Shown here piece after piece: positions 18,740 to 28,073 of a DNA stretch of 64,000 bases. The stretch's first letter is position 1, and every line of letters begins with the position of its first letter. Origin of the DNA: Erysipelotrichales bacterium. Its GTDB lineage: Bacteria > Bacillota_I > Bacilli_A > Erysipelotrichales > Erysipelotrichaceae. The notes under the pieces were generated by a model, which was given only the letters and a program-made list of their open reading frames with translations, had not been told where the DNA came from and did no database searches. A program made the position numbers and the translations under genes. The stretch spans positions 1-64,000 of the forward strand of contig CAJTIT010000003.1 in assembly GCA_910576345.1 (NCBI GenBank). Direction: 5' to 3'.

Positions 18740-19776
18740 ATATATTCACTCTCATCTTTTTTATAATTACTCTGTATAATACCGGCTTTAACAAACGTAT
18801 CATAATTCTTATTATCAAGAATAATATCATCCAATTGCGCAGCGTCAAATATCACTTGATTGAAATGTGCATTATACAAAATAGCACCTCTCATATCGCA
18901 ACCTGTAAAATCACACCCAGATAGATCACAGCCCGCAAAGCAACAATTTCTTAAGTCTGAATTGGAAAAGTTAATAAATGATAGATTGTGTTCTTGAAAA
19001 TTGAAGCCTTTAAAATCATAACCTGATAAATCAATACTCTGAATTTCTGCTATCTTCACAGGACTTCCCACTTGTTTTTCATGTTCGATCAGAAGTGCTT
19101 CCAAGGCACTCTCTTCCATATGTTCCAAGTTACGATTGTCCTCAATACTTTCAGATTCTTTCTTAATAAAATAATTTAATTCTGTGGTAATATGATTCAA
19201 AGTCTCTTTCATTTCAAAATTATTTATACCTACTTGAAGCAGTTTTCCAAATGTATGATACACATCAAGCAAATACTTTTTCAAATCATTGTTTTGAATT
19301 TTATTTTCTTCTTCAAATTTTGCAAGCAATGTATAAGATACTAAGCAATTAACAATATGGATACTCTCATAATTGCTTAAGCTGAAATTGGAACGGCTCA
19401 GATCACAATCCGTCATATCCGTTTTTTGAAAATCACATGCAATAAATTCAGACTTAGGAATGCGGCAAGCATTAAATGCATTGTCAATAAAGGTGCAATC
19501 TTGAAATTCAAGTGATACCCCATATATTTGATTAAGAACACAATTATCAAATACACAATTGGAAAAGCTGCATTGACTCATATCACCAACAAACTTGATT
19601 TTCTCAAATATACAATTAGACAAAAATACCTTTTTGATAGGAATGGATAATTCAGCATCCCCAATTTTTATATCGCTTATGATCGTTGTTTCATCACCTT
19701 GCTTAGATGCAAACTGCTCCAATAAATCTTCCAAGTTGGTTTTTTTCGCATTCTTATAAATTTCAGATACTTTCAT
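18736..19776 (-). CDS. Pentapeptide-repeat protein
   Basis: 346 residues with two blocks of A(D/N)LxX-type pentapeptide repeats, about 50-140 (CIFEKIKF, CSFSNCVFDNCVL, CDFQKTDMTDCDLSRSNF) and about 255-330 (YDFKGFNFQ, NFSNSDLRNCCFAGCDLSGC). The two right-handed beta-helices are separated by a helical segment. The role is unknown. Some relatives mimic DNA and protect gyrase, but nothing here shows that. It is directly coupled to VirD4 (4-base gap) and to the next gene (overlap). Confidence 0.85.
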   Translation of the reverse strand: MKVSEIYKNAKKTNLEDLLEQFASKQGDETTIISDIKIGDAELSIPIKKVFLSNCIFEKIKFVGDMSQCSFSNCVFDNCVLNQIYGVSLEFQDCTFIDNAFNACRIPKSEFIACDFQKTDMTDCDLSRSNFSLSNYESIHIVNCLVSYTLLAKFEEENKIQNNDLKKYLLDVYHTFGKLLQVGINNFEMKETLNHITTELNYFIKKESESIEDNRNLEHMEESALEALLIEHEKQVGSPVKIAEIQSIDLSGYDFKGFNFQEHNLSFINFSNSDLRNCCFAGCDLSGCDFTGCDMRGAILYNAHFNQVIFDAAQLDDIILDNKNYDTFVKAGIIQSNYKKDESEYM

Positions 19777-19780
19777 AAAA

Positions 19781-21790
19781 TTACCTCCTGTTTTTCAATG
19801 CTTTTTGGAATATATCTTCCATAGAAATCATATGAACCTTTTCTTTGGGTGGTGCCAATTCAAAGTCTGCTTGATTTTTTTCATAAAAAACTGATTTTGT
19901 GTAAGGAACCAGTCGCGTTATAAGTGCATTTTTTCGCTGACGATGAATAACCACTTCTCCCATGTTCAAGTGTTGAAGACGATCTGGAGTAATGAGTGGT
20001 CTGGATTCATACATTCTTCTTGAAGGCACCCATACTTGATGCTTCCCACATAATTCACTCATTTTTTTCAATGTATCATCATTGGATGACATTAAGAAAA
20101 TTGTATTGGTACAATTGGATTCAATTGTTTCTGCAGTTTCTTTACCATATAGTTCAACAAATTGTGCATAAGCTTGTAAAGCAAAAAAGAACCGTATACC
20201 ACGTGATCGTGCTGCCGATAACATACTATCAATATCTTTAATTGGTGGACAACTTCCTGCTTCTTCCAAGATTACATTTAAAGGTAAATTTAGTCTTTGC
20301 ATTGGTCTTTGTCTGGAAATAGCAATCATTTCTTCGTAAAGTTGCTTAACAAATAGAGTTACCAAAGAATGGTAGGTTTTCTTCTCGTCATGAATAATTA
20401 AAAAGATAGCCGTTTTTTTGTTTTCTAAATCATCGAATTTAAAATCCGTATATGATGTCATTCTACGTATCTGTTCATTACTCGTTAGAATTCTCATACT
20501 GGATGTTAATACAGAACGAATACTTTTCGCTGTCGCAGATGACGCATTGGCATAAGACGATAATTTCAAACTAAGCTGATGGGTGGAAGGAACAAACAAT
20601 TCCAAAAAAGCGGATAAAAGATTACTGCCCTTGATGTTGTATTCTTTTTTGATTTTCATATCGATTGGGGTATCTGATTCATTGGCCAGTATCATGATAT
20701 TGGTCGCATTAACATATTCTTTACCTGCATACAATAAAAGCATCAACGCAAATCCAACAAGTATTTCAGCCGCCGACTCATTCCAGAACTTATCTTTCGC
20801 ATCTTTGTCATATGTTAAAATGTTGGCAATGTCATCCATATGCTCAATTGCTGCCGAGATATCAAGTTCTGGTTCATACATCAAATGCTGTTTCAATTCA
20901 TCTCCGGTAAGTGAAGCTTTCTTTAATTCCCACTCTTTATGCTGTTGTTCATAAATGAGGTGTGCCTCATCATATGCATGAATGGCACTGTCAAACGGAT
21001 TCCAGTTATTTCCAAATTCCGGTTGAATAAAATTTAAACAATGAATGTCATATCCTTCCTTTTCCATTCTATACGCTGTCTTTTTATAAAGTTCACCTTT
21101 TGGATCTGTAATTATCATTGATTCTCCTGCAAGCGTCATGATAGAAATCATTGATAAAAGAACACTTTCCGTTTTACCAGATCCAGTACTACCAATAATG
21201 ATACTATGTGTATCTTGAGGATCAACATAAGTAAAACGTTTCAACAAGCGAGGTGTATAAATAGGAAGTCCCCCTCTTTGACATACTGTTTCTCCATTAA
21301 AATTCCATTTTTTAATTGTGTTAAATTTATGGATGTCTCCCACTTTGAAAACGTACATCATTTGATTCAACATTTTTTTAGTTGGATTCAAAATTTTATC
21401 TAATGTTATGAGCGGAGACGAAGTACATAGTTCTTGTCCATTGCATTCCAATCGCAACAACCCTTTTTTTGCTTGGTGTATACTTGATAATTTTGAAAAA
21501 TTGATTTTATCATCCTTATTCTTTGCTTTTCTTTCTTTGTGATCAAACATATTGGTAAATAGAATGCTCAAAGATATCAATGAAGCTAGCAGTGTCAAAC
21601 AATAAAACCATATATTTTTACCATCAAAAAACAATAAAGAAAAATCAAAAGTAAATTCAAACTTTTTCATGTATAAAATTTGAACTACTTGCATACCTAT
21701 TAAATATGAAAATAAGAAAGTAAACACACTTCCTAATATAAATCTGATCCATTTCATTTTATTATATGAAGGTATTTCTAAATGACTCAT
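19781..21790 (-). CDS. virD4: VirD4-like type IV coupling protein
   Basis: 669 residues. Two N-terminal transmembrane helices (about 12-32 and 55-80) are followed by the TraG/VirD4 ATPase: Walker A IIGSTGSGKTESVLLSMI near residue 205, MIITDPKGELYKKTAYRME near 240, a Walker B region NVILEEAGSCPPIKDIDSML near 525 and the sensor SRGIRFFFALQAYAQFVELY. It delivers the relaxase-DNA complex to the secretion channel at the membrane. The gene lies directly downstream of the relaxase, the usual arrangement. Confidence 0.93.
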   Translation of the reverse strand: MSHLEIPSYNKMKWIRFILGSVFTFLFSYLIGMQVVQILYMKKFEFTFDFSLLFFDGKNIWFYCLTLLASLISLSILFTNMFDHKERKAKNKDDKINFSKLSSIHQAKKGLLRLECNGQELCTSSPLITLDKILNPTKKMLNQMMYVFKVGDIHKFNTIKKWNFNGETVCQRGGLPIYTPRLLKRFTYVDPQDTHSIIIGSTGSGKTESVLLSMISIMTLAGESMIITDPKGELYKKTAYRMEKEGYDIHCLNFIQPEFGNNWNPFDSAIHAYDEAHLIYEQQHKEWELKKASLTGDELKQHLMYEPELDISAAIEHMDDIANILTYDKDAKDKFWNESAAEILVGFALMLLLYAGKEYVNATNIMILANESDTPIDMKIKKEYNIKGSNLLSAFLELFVPSTHQLSLKLSSYANASSATAKSIRSVLTSSMRILTSNEQIRRMTSYTDFKFDDLENKKTAIFLIIHDEKKTYHSLVTLFVKQLYEEMIAISRQRPMQRLNLPLNVILEEAGSCPPIKDIDSMLSAARSRGIRFFFALQAYAQFVELYGKETAETIESNCTNTIFLMSSNDDTLKKMSELCGKHQVWVPSRRMYESRPLITPDRLQHLNMGEVVIHRQRKNALITRLVPYTKSVFYEKNQADFELAPPKEKVHMISMEDIFQKALKNRR

Positions 21791-21923
21791 TTAATAGTCA
21801 TATATACCCTTTCCTTTCTATCAATCAATTAAGCCGAGATTGATACCGGCTAAGTTTAATACTCAAATGCATATACGAATGTGAATGTGTGTCTTGTCAT
21901 TCTATGACTAAAAAAGCGATTGT

Positions 21924-23357
21924 TTAGATAAGTCTTTCCTTTCTTTTTTTATCTCCATGCAGGAAGACCTCTAAGTCATGCTCTTTCTCTCTGATCTGTT
22001 CATGAATAGCTCTGTTAATTTCTTTATTCCATCCAGCGTTAAATAATGATTGATGAACTTGTCGGGATTGATTTCCGCAAAATCTCATGCGCATATTGGT
22101 AGAGGTTGAATTTTCTTTTTGCATATGTTCTTTTAAGACCTCAATCAATTCTTCTTGTTCCACTTCAACGATTTCATTATTTGTATCGATGAGCTCATAA
22201 TGGTCGTTATTTAAATCTATTTCGGCAAAATCATCATCCACAATATTTAGCATGTTCTGACTAATCTTTAATTCAGTGTTGGTTAATTTCATTAAAGCTA
22301 CTTTGTCATCCATAAAGCGAATTTTTGAATTTGGTACTTTAACCTTGGTAGTATTTTTTTCTTTTCGATACTCCTTAAAATTCCTTAAAATAATATTACC
22401 GATTTGTGTATATAGCTTGCTTTGTTCCGACTCCATAATATTTGATATTTTATCCATCGTATAATCATTCTGGAGATCTTCCAATTGTTGTACCTTGTCT
22501 TGCCAAATTTTATACTGATCACAAACACCGGGAGATAAAAGCAATCTTTTTATGATTTGATTCAGTTCATCACGATACTTATTCATATGATATGAATTAT
22601 AGGAAAGTCTTCCGGTTTTCGGAAGCTTGGCATATAATTTTCTCACATCAGATAAATGATCAAGTTTTCGATTTTTAATGTTTGAAAGTAGCCTCTGTTT
22701 ATCTTTGTCGCAGAATTTAAAAAAATCCTTACTATCAATTCCATGTTTCTTTTGAAATTCTTGACGCAATGCCGTTTCTCTCACAAAAGATGACTTTAAT
22801 TTGTTTAATGATTTTTGAGGCAACAAACCTTTTGTTCTTGTTTTATTTTTTTCGAAAAACACTAGATGGATGTGTGGATGAGCTTTGTCAGTATGTAAAT
22901 TTGCCCAATATTCCATATTGTCCGGATCAAATCCACAAGATTTAAAAAACTCCGGTAATATCTTTGATAAACACACCATATAGTCATCCGCATTTTTTAA
23001 GTTTCTTAATTCAGCAGTATCATAATCCTCAATGGAAAGTACGGTATCCCAAATCAAATCACCTTTTTTGCAAAAAGAATTTTTGATTGTTTTTTTGAAC
23101 TCTTTTTCGTTTTTTTCATTCAGCCAACCTCTTTTTGTATAAGTCCTTAATCCGCCTTCTCTTGATGTATATCCAAGAAATCCTTTATCGGATGATTCTT
23201 TTTTCATTGACTCCTCCGCTTTTTCTTTATCAGACGTATAATCAAAAAAACCAATAATGCTTTCTGTAGTTAGTATTCCTTTGAATCTTGATCCTTTTGG
23301 TGCCTTTTTACCATATTCTAAAAAGCGTGCTTTGAATATATCTTTAGGCATATTCAT
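21924..23357 (-). CDS. Relaxase of the MobP3/MobL type
   Basis: About 477 residues. The nicking domain has the histidine triad in LHTDKAHPHIHLVFFEKN (near residue 165) and a family-typical N-terminus (IFKARFLEYGKKAPKGSRFK). The enzyme would cut oriT and stay covalently attached to the transferred strand; the candidate tyrosine in the N-terminal third cannot be singled out. The ATG at 23357 is used; a TTG one codon earlier is possible. There is no ribosome site between the palindrome ending at 23359 and the start. A GAGG lies just 5' of the hairpin, so folding may bring it into position. Confidence 0.88.
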   Translation of the reverse strand: MNMPKDIFKARFLEYGKKAPKGSRFKGILTTESIIGFFDYTSDKEKAEESMKKESSDKGFLGYTSREGGLRTYTKRGWLNEKNEKEFKKTIKNSFCKKGDLIWDTVLSIEDYDTAELRNLKNADDYMVCLSKILPEFFKSCGFDPDNMEYWANLHTDKAHPHIHLVFFEKNKTRTKGLLPQKSLNKLKSSFVRETALRQEFQKKHGIDSKDFFKFCDKDKQRLLSNIKNRKLDHLSDVRKLYAKLPKTGRLSYNSYHMNKYRDELNQIIKRLLLSPGVCDQYKIWQDKVQQLEDLQNDYTMDKISNIMESEQSKLYTQIGNIILRNFKEYRKEKNTTKVKVPNSKIRFMDDKVALMKLTNTELKISQNMLNIVDDDFAEIDLNNDHYELIDTNNEIVEVEQEELIEVLKEHMQKENSTSTNMRMRFCGNQSRQVHQSLFNAGWNKEINRAIHEQIREKEHDLEVFLHGDKKRKERLI

Positions 23358-23358
23358 C

Positions 23359-23379
23359 AAGGTGGCAAGTTGCCACCTT
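23359..23379. repeat. Intercistronic palindrome, copy 2
   Basis: AAGGTGGCAAGTTGCCACCTT, abutting the relaxase start codon. Confidence 0.95.
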
Positions 23380-23419
23380 CCTCAAAATGCACAAATTCAT
23401 AAAATTAAAAAGCCTAATT

Positions 23420-23845
23420 TTATTGCGTTTTGTCATTTACTTTATCCTCAATTATTGGCTGATATATACTGATCTTGTTATTCACGATATCTTTGATTAG
23501 ATCAGAATCTTTAGAATATGACCCCAGTTTCATTTGTGTATACAAAATCTCTTTGATGATTGCTAACTCATGTAACAGATTGTTAAAGGCAAGATCGTAA
23601 CAAGCGAAACCTTGATTGACTGCATCAGATATCACCATTGACATTTTTGTTAGGTAACTTTCTCCTGCACATTCATCCGTCATTACTGTGTACAATGTAT
23701 CTATACTTCGCTCAACGATTTCCGTAGCATTCCGTGGTGTTATATTCAGTGTTTCTGCCTGTTGCATTTCCATTTTTGTCATAATTTCAAGTTCATCAAT
23801 TGCCTTCTGTGATAACCGAAAAGATCTTGGCTTTTTTGTCTGCAA
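23420..23845 (-). CDS. Probable relaxosome accessory DNA-binding protein
   Basis: 141 residues. A TTG at 23845 with AAAGGAG 8 bases upstream is the best start. The TTG three codons earlier touches the ribosome site. The N-terminus (KKPRSFRLSQKAIDELEIMT) has the look of a ribbon-helix-helix protein: a short basic strand and then a helix. A helical tail follows. Its location directly before the relaxase and directly after the repeat-rich oriT candidate fits a MobC/TraY-like role. That is inference. Confidence 0.55.
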   Translation of the reverse strand: MQTKKPRSFRLSQKAIDELEIMTKMEMQQAETLNITPRNATEIVERSIDTLYTVMTDECAGESYLTKMSMVISDAVNQGFACYDLAFNNLLHELAIIKEILYTQMKLGSYSKDSDLIKDIVNNKISIYQPIIEDKVNDKTQ

Positions 23846-23874
23846 TGCACTCAACTCCTTTTCTAATGCGGTTT

Positions 23875-24085
23875 TTATGTATATACACTATTTGCAATAC
23901 ATAGTGTATATACAATGTTATACGCTTTAAGCCTTTTATTCTTGGAAGAAAGTGGGCGTTGCCCACTTGTCCCAACGGAAACGTATTACGTTTCCCTTAT
24001 CCTGATATGTATTACAAGGTATGGTAATACATTGTAATACAAACCCTGTTGTCTTTTAAATGCCGACGCCCATAGGGCGGCGGTC
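23875..24085. other. Candidate origin of transfer (oriT): cluster of inverted repeats
   Basis: Five dyads in about 210 bases: GTATATACACTAT/ATAGTGTATATAC (23879-23891/23901-23913), AGTGGGC/GCCCACT (23951-23967), GGAAACG/CGTTTCC (23977-23995), TGTATTACA/TGTAATACA (24008-24016/24033-24041) and GACGCCC/GGGCGGC near 24065. It lies immediately upstream of the accessory and relaxase genes. The first dyad also overlaps the promoter region of that operon. Confidence 0.45.
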
Positions 24086-24091
24086 AGCTTT

Positions 24092-24403
24092 TTATGGTGA
24101 CACAATATTGAACGACTCGCCGACTATCATATAATTGTAATAAGTAACACCATTGCGTTCATTGACCATCGATTGTATTCGTCCTTTTATTTCGATATAT
24201 GCGTCATCTGTGAGTTCTTCACATAATTCTTCAGCCATTCTTTTCCAAAATCTAACAATCACAATATCTGTTTCGAATTCGCCTTGGAAATTTTTAAAAG
24301 TTCGTTTCGCCGCAATGGTTACGTTTGCATAAGTATTTCCATTTTCATTTGTTTTTATAACTGGCATTTCCATCACTTTACCAGACAATTGAATATTGTT
24401 CAT
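24092..24403 (-). CDS. SSB-like single-stranded DNA-binding protein
   Basis: 103 residues from ATG 24403 (AAAGGA site). One OB-fold: MNNIQLSGKVMEMPVIKT, ANVTIAAKRTFKNFQGEFET, DIVIVRFWKRMAEELCEEL, AYIEIKGRIQSM. The acidic glycine-rich tail of housekeeping SSB is missing, so this is a short element-type SSB that would coat transferred DNA. A second SSB gene lies at 50910. Confidence 0.8.
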   Translation of the reverse strand: MNNIQLSGKVMEMPVIKTNENGNTYANVTIAAKRTFKNFQGEFETDIVIVRFWKRMAEELCEELTDDAYIEIKGRIQSMVNERNGVTYYNYMIVGESFNIVSP

Positions 24404-24468
24404 AATCTTTTTTCCTTTCATTTATTGTTATTAGAAGTGATACATAATGTATCACTTCTATTTTTTCA

Positions 24469-24894
24469 TTAATCCAAAGCATTAGGATAAATGTTATCTT
24501 CAACAGTTTCAACATCACCCATCACGTGTTTGTATAAATCGTAAAGCATTTTGAATTTTGGATTTATCACAGCGTTCTTTTTGCACTTTTCCAAAAAAGC
24601 AACTTCCTTACTCATTTCTTCCATTTGACGCATAATTTGTGCCGCTTGGATTTTCTTTTCCATACGCTTTTCATATTCAACAAGTTCAATAGGAGAGCTA
24701 ATAATTTCAATAATTTCATCATCATTGGTAAGAGCCACAAGTTCATCCATTCTTTTATGAATTTGCGCGATGACAAATCCTTGTGGATATAAATGGACAA
24801 TTATCCAATCTTTTGGTTTTAATTCCTTATGGAAAGAACAGATGAAAGAATCCTGTGCATTTGTTTGTCCAGCAGAATAATAATAAGTTTTCAT
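24469..24894 (-). CDS. Conserved-looking ICE protein of unknown function
   Basis: 141 residues. The N-terminus (MKTYYYSAGQTNAQDSFICS) starts a small beta-rich part; the middle (about 75-115) is a charged helix likely to coil. It is cotranscribed with the SSB gene. No motif was recognised. Confidence 0.6.
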   Translation of the reverse strand: MKTYYYSAGQTNAQDSFICSFHKELKPKDWIIVHLYPQGFVIAQIHKRMDELVALTNDDEIIEIISSPIELVEYEKRMEKKIQAAQIMRQMEEMSKEVAFLEKCKKNAVINPKFKMLYDLYKHVMGDVETVEDNIYPNALD

Positions 24895-24927
24895 TTAAAA
24901 ATCCTCCTCTAATTATGCAGTGTGACT

Positions 24928-25067
24928 AGCCCTGTCTGCGAGAAAAAAAGAACACGAGCTGTAAAGCGGAGGCAAGGACGCCAACGGCGCTTGATAGAAA
25001 AAATGTTAATTTTTTCGTATCCTTGCCAAGCGAAGCGAAGTGTTAAAACAAGTGAGCAGACAGGGCT
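24928..25067. repeat. Nested long inverted repeat (second oriT or structured RNA candidate)
   Basis: Outer arms AGCCCTGTCTGC (24928-24939) and GCAGACAGGGCT (25056-25067) match perfectly. Inner arms GGCAAGGA (24971-24978) and TCCTTGCC (25020-25027) also match, with a small AAAAAATGTTAATTTTTT hairpin at the apex. The GC content is higher than the surroundings. No gene occupies 24895-25254. Confidence 0.75.
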
Positions 25068-25170
25068 TCCACCAGAGGATCTACTGTTCCAGTAAAAAAT
25101 TGCGGCTGCGTTTTGAATAAATTCAAAACGCATAAAAACGCATTAGCAAATTTTTTCTGTTCGCAAAATA

Positions 25171-25191
25171 AGGTGGCAACTTGCCACCCTT
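25171..25191. repeat. Intercistronic palindrome, copy 3
   Basis: AGGTGGCAACTTGCCACCCT, about 65 bases past the M23 gene stop. A separate perfect dyad TCGCAATTTGA/TCAAATTGCGA lies at 25211-25235. Confidence 0.95.
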
Positions 25192-25254
25192 CATTTAAAT
25201 ATAATTCTTTCGCAATTTGATAATCAAATTGCGATGGAAATTCTTCAGCAAATT

Positions 25255-26238
25255 TTAATATGCTTTGCCATTTTGCAAATCGATAAACACTTCCGGATTG
25301 ATCAGTTTATCCATAAATCTCATTTCCAAATGTAAATGACAACCGGTACTGTTTCCGGTTGTTCCCACATATCCAACAAAATCACCTTTGTTTATCGTTT
25401 CGCCGGCACTGTACGGAGATGGAGTAGCCATATGCGCATATAATATACGAACATCTCCAGTTTTTACAATCAATAAATTAGCTCCATAAGCATCCTTGCC
25501 TTTAAATGTCACCACTCCGCTACTTACGGAGTAAATAGATATGCCGCAGCAACGATCGGGACTCTTATTTAAGTCTACACCAAAATGTTTCGTTTCTCCA
25601 TATATGGCACTGTATCCAAAAGGTGCATATAATCTAAATTTTTCTTTAAAAGGATACGCCATTTTATATTGTTTTCGTAAATCCAAATAGTTATCAGGGA
25701 AACCATTGTCTGTAGATACATTATCCCATCCACCCCACACATCATTTCCATCTGATGTGTCTACTCCTAAATCCGTACCTAATAGTTGAACCAATTGTTC
25801 ATGGGAAAGTTTTCGTAACACAGATGTCTTTTCATTTTTCAATAAACAATCTGCATATTCATTCAAACTGATTAACACAGACTTGCAAGTTTTCTTTCCA
25901 TCTTTTTCACTACAACTCTCTTTGGTCATCTCTTTTATCAGTGCATCCATAAATTCCGAAGATGTGTCATTCGCAAAATACGTGGGATAAAATATCCATT
26001 CAAACTTTATTGATAATCCTTTTTCTTTCTGATGACTTAACCATGGAAGATAGACACTTTCTAACTGCTCTTCCCCATCTGCAGTACTTAAATAGTTCTT
26101 TATATATTTTACCATATCATCCGGATTACTCATATAAGCCTCAAGTGTTGCAGGCGGGTTAAAGCCAGATGCCGTAGAAAACATAGGAAGCATTGCAAAA
26201 ACCAAAAAAGCACAGAAAAGATATGCCATTTTTTTCAT
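25255..26238 (-). CDS. Secreted M23 metallopeptidase (VirB1-like wall hydrolase)
   Basis: 327 residues. A signal peptide (MKKMAYLFCAFLVFAMLPMF) ends near STASG. The M23 endopeptidase domain at about 205-320 has the zinc ligands in KHFGVDLNKSP and GCHLHLEMRF, and YAHMATPSPYSAGETINKGD between them. It would open peptidoglycan locally for the secretion channel. It starts within the VirB4 stop codon (TAATG). Confidence 0.9.
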   Translation of the reverse strand: MKKMAYLFCAFLVFAMLPMFSTASGFNPPATLEAYMSNPDDMVKYIKNYLSTADGEEQLESVYLPWLSHQKEKGLSIKFEWIFYPTYFANDTSSEFMDALIKEMTKESCSEKDGKKTCKSVLISLNEYADCLLKNEKTSVLRKLSHEQLVQLLGTDLGVDTSDGNDVWGGWDNVSTDNGFPDNYLDLRKQYKMAYPFKEKFRLYAPFGYSAIYGETKHFGVDLNKSPDRCCGISIYSVSSGVVTFKGKDAYGANLLIVKTGDVRILYAHMATPSPYSAGETINKGDFVGYVGTTGNSTGCHLHLEMRFMDKLINPEVFIDLQNGKAY

Positions 26239-28073
26239 TAAACATTGCTTCCCATTTCTGCAAGTTCACGACTTGTTGCCAACACATGAATCGGAATTCT
26301 TCTGTTTCCGGCAATAAACAATGCATCGCCTTGCAAGAATTGCTCAATCAGATAAGCTTCATTGTCATTGATCCTACACAATTTTCTTAAATCCTTTACG
26401 GCATCATGTTCTAGCGACATGATAATTTTATACGTGGAACTGTTGAAGATTGCTTTTCCGTGAATCAATACGTCATCAACAGCAAAATCTTTAGGTTCCT
26501 GCGTTCCGAAAATTGAAATATTACGATATTTACGTGATCGTCGAACAAACTGTGCACATAATTCCGCTGATATCTTATCGTGGATCTGGGTATGTGACTC
26601 ATCAAAGATAAATGCAGAATCCTCATCATCATTGAGACACAGACTCCAAGCATATTGATACATGATGTGGTTCAAAGCATTTTTTAAGTTTGGAGACTTA
26701 TTATACAAAATTTTCGTACCGAAAGATATGATCTCTCCTGGTTCTTCAGATAATCGGATTGTCGTATGTCCATTAAAATACATTGACCATTCATTTAAAA
26801 GAGGCGTTATTTTTAGTTTCAAATCTTCCAACAATGAAATTCTTCTTGATGTTTCTTTCTTTCTATATTCATATTTCAACAGTCTTTCAATCACATCGCT
26901 AAAATCTGTAAAAGTAGGATACTCATCAAGTGATAATCCTTTAAAAGATTCTTTACGATTGATACCGACAGCTTTATAAGTTTCCAATGTGACATCTCCA
27001 ATAATACTTAACGTATCATCCTGAATGGAAGGAAACAAGTATTTTAAAACGATTTTAATATCATCCACGACATTAAATATCGCAGTTTCACTATCCCACA
27101 TAATACTGGCATCCTCATTTTCTTCTACTGAAATTGGCTTTAGATCAAAAATATTGATGATGTTATTCTTTCGCCCCCAATTCACATAGGTTCCTCCGTA
27201 TTTTTTGGTTGCATAATAATTCTTATTTTCGGGATCGATCCATATGATTTTCTTCTTTTTTCTACGTAAGAATAATACGATTTGTTGCATTGTCGTAGTC
27301 TTACCGGCTCCGGATGCACCGACCACGACTATATTACCATTCATTCGTTTTTCTTGTACGGCCTGTGCTTTATTGTTTCTATAGAAATAAGGATCAAAAC
27401 ATATGACTCCGTGATTGACTCTCTCATGTCCCATTATGAAACCTTCCGGATCTTTCATTGTTTCAAATACAAACGGCCATAGTCCTGCCAAACCCAATGA
27501 TGGAAGTGGTATCCCTATATTTTGATCCACGACAGCCGGAAGATTGCTTTTCATAAAAAGTGGAGTCGCAATTCTCATTAAATTTTCCTGCATTAAATTT
27601 GCATTGATCACTTTAAATCCGTCTGTTTGTAACCTGTTTTTCAACTCAGCTACTCTTGAATTCAAATCTTTTAAATTGTACGCCTGCACAGTGAATACAA
27701 TAACCAAATTATGGGTAGAGTCATTATTCTGAATGATCTCTTGAATATAGGTGTTTAAAGAGCTCAATTCATTCTTAAGTAGTTCATACTTTTCCGGATC
27801 AGAACCGGATCTGTTCCATTCATTCTTTTTTTCGTTATATTCTTTCTTTAAAAGTTTGGCACAATTCAAATGCATTTTTTCTGTTGTCATATAGACCTTT
27901 ATCGATGGATTGGATGTGTAATCACTCAACATGCCAACATTAAAAATACGCGGTAATGCCGTTACAAGTAAAGATTTTTTAAAGACATCTCCTAATACAA
28001 GATGGTCAGAACATATTTGTAAATTTGTTGGCATTAACCTTGATTTTAGCACTGTCATATAATTATCTTTCAT
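26238..28073 (-). CDS. virB4: VirB4-like conjugation ATPase
   Basis: 611 residues. The N-terminal domain (about 1-220) is followed by the ATPase: Walker A IVVVGASGAGKTTTMQQIV near residue 250, KKIIWIDPENKNYYATKKYG, a Walker B-like SAFIFDESHTQIHDKISAEL near 490 and RKYRNISIFGTQEPKDFAVD. It powers pilus/channel assembly on the cytoplasmic face. It is coupled to the gene upstream by a 4-base overlap. Confidence 0.93.
   Translation of the reverse strand: MKDNYMTVLKSRLMPTNLQICSDHLVLGDVFKKSLLVTALPRIFNVGMLSDYTSNPSIKVYMTTEKMHLNCAKLLKKEYNEKKNEWNRSGSDPEKYELLKNELSSLNTYIQEIIQNNDSTHNLVIVFTVQAYNLKDLNSRVAELKNRLQTDGFKVINANLMQENLMRIATPLFMKSNLPAVVDQNIGIPLPSLGLAGLWPFVFETMKDPEGFIMGHERVNHGVICFDPYFYRNNKAQAVQEKRMNGNIVVVGASGAGKTTTMQQIVLFLRRKKKKIIWIDPENKNYYATKKYGGTYVNWGRKNNIINIFDLKPISVEENEDASIMWDSETAIFNVVDDIKIVLKYLFPSIQDDTLSIIGDVTLETYKAVGINRKESFKGLSLDEYPTFTDFSDVIERLLKYEYRKKETSRRISLLEDLKLKITPLLNEWSMYFNGHTTIRLSEEPGEIISFGTKILYNKSPNLKNALNHIMYQYAWSLCLNDDEDSAFIFDESHTQIHDKISAELCAQFVRRSRKYRNISIFGTQEPKDFAVDDVLIHGKAIFNSSTYKIIMSLEHDAVKDLRKLCRINDNEAYLIEQFLQGDALFIAGNRRIPIHVLATSRELAEMGSNV

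Noticed and set aside
24909-25133. A 74-residue minus-strand frame over the nested inverted repeat
   Set aside because: It has no ribosome site, its composition is unlike protein, and it is interrupted by strong RNA structure.
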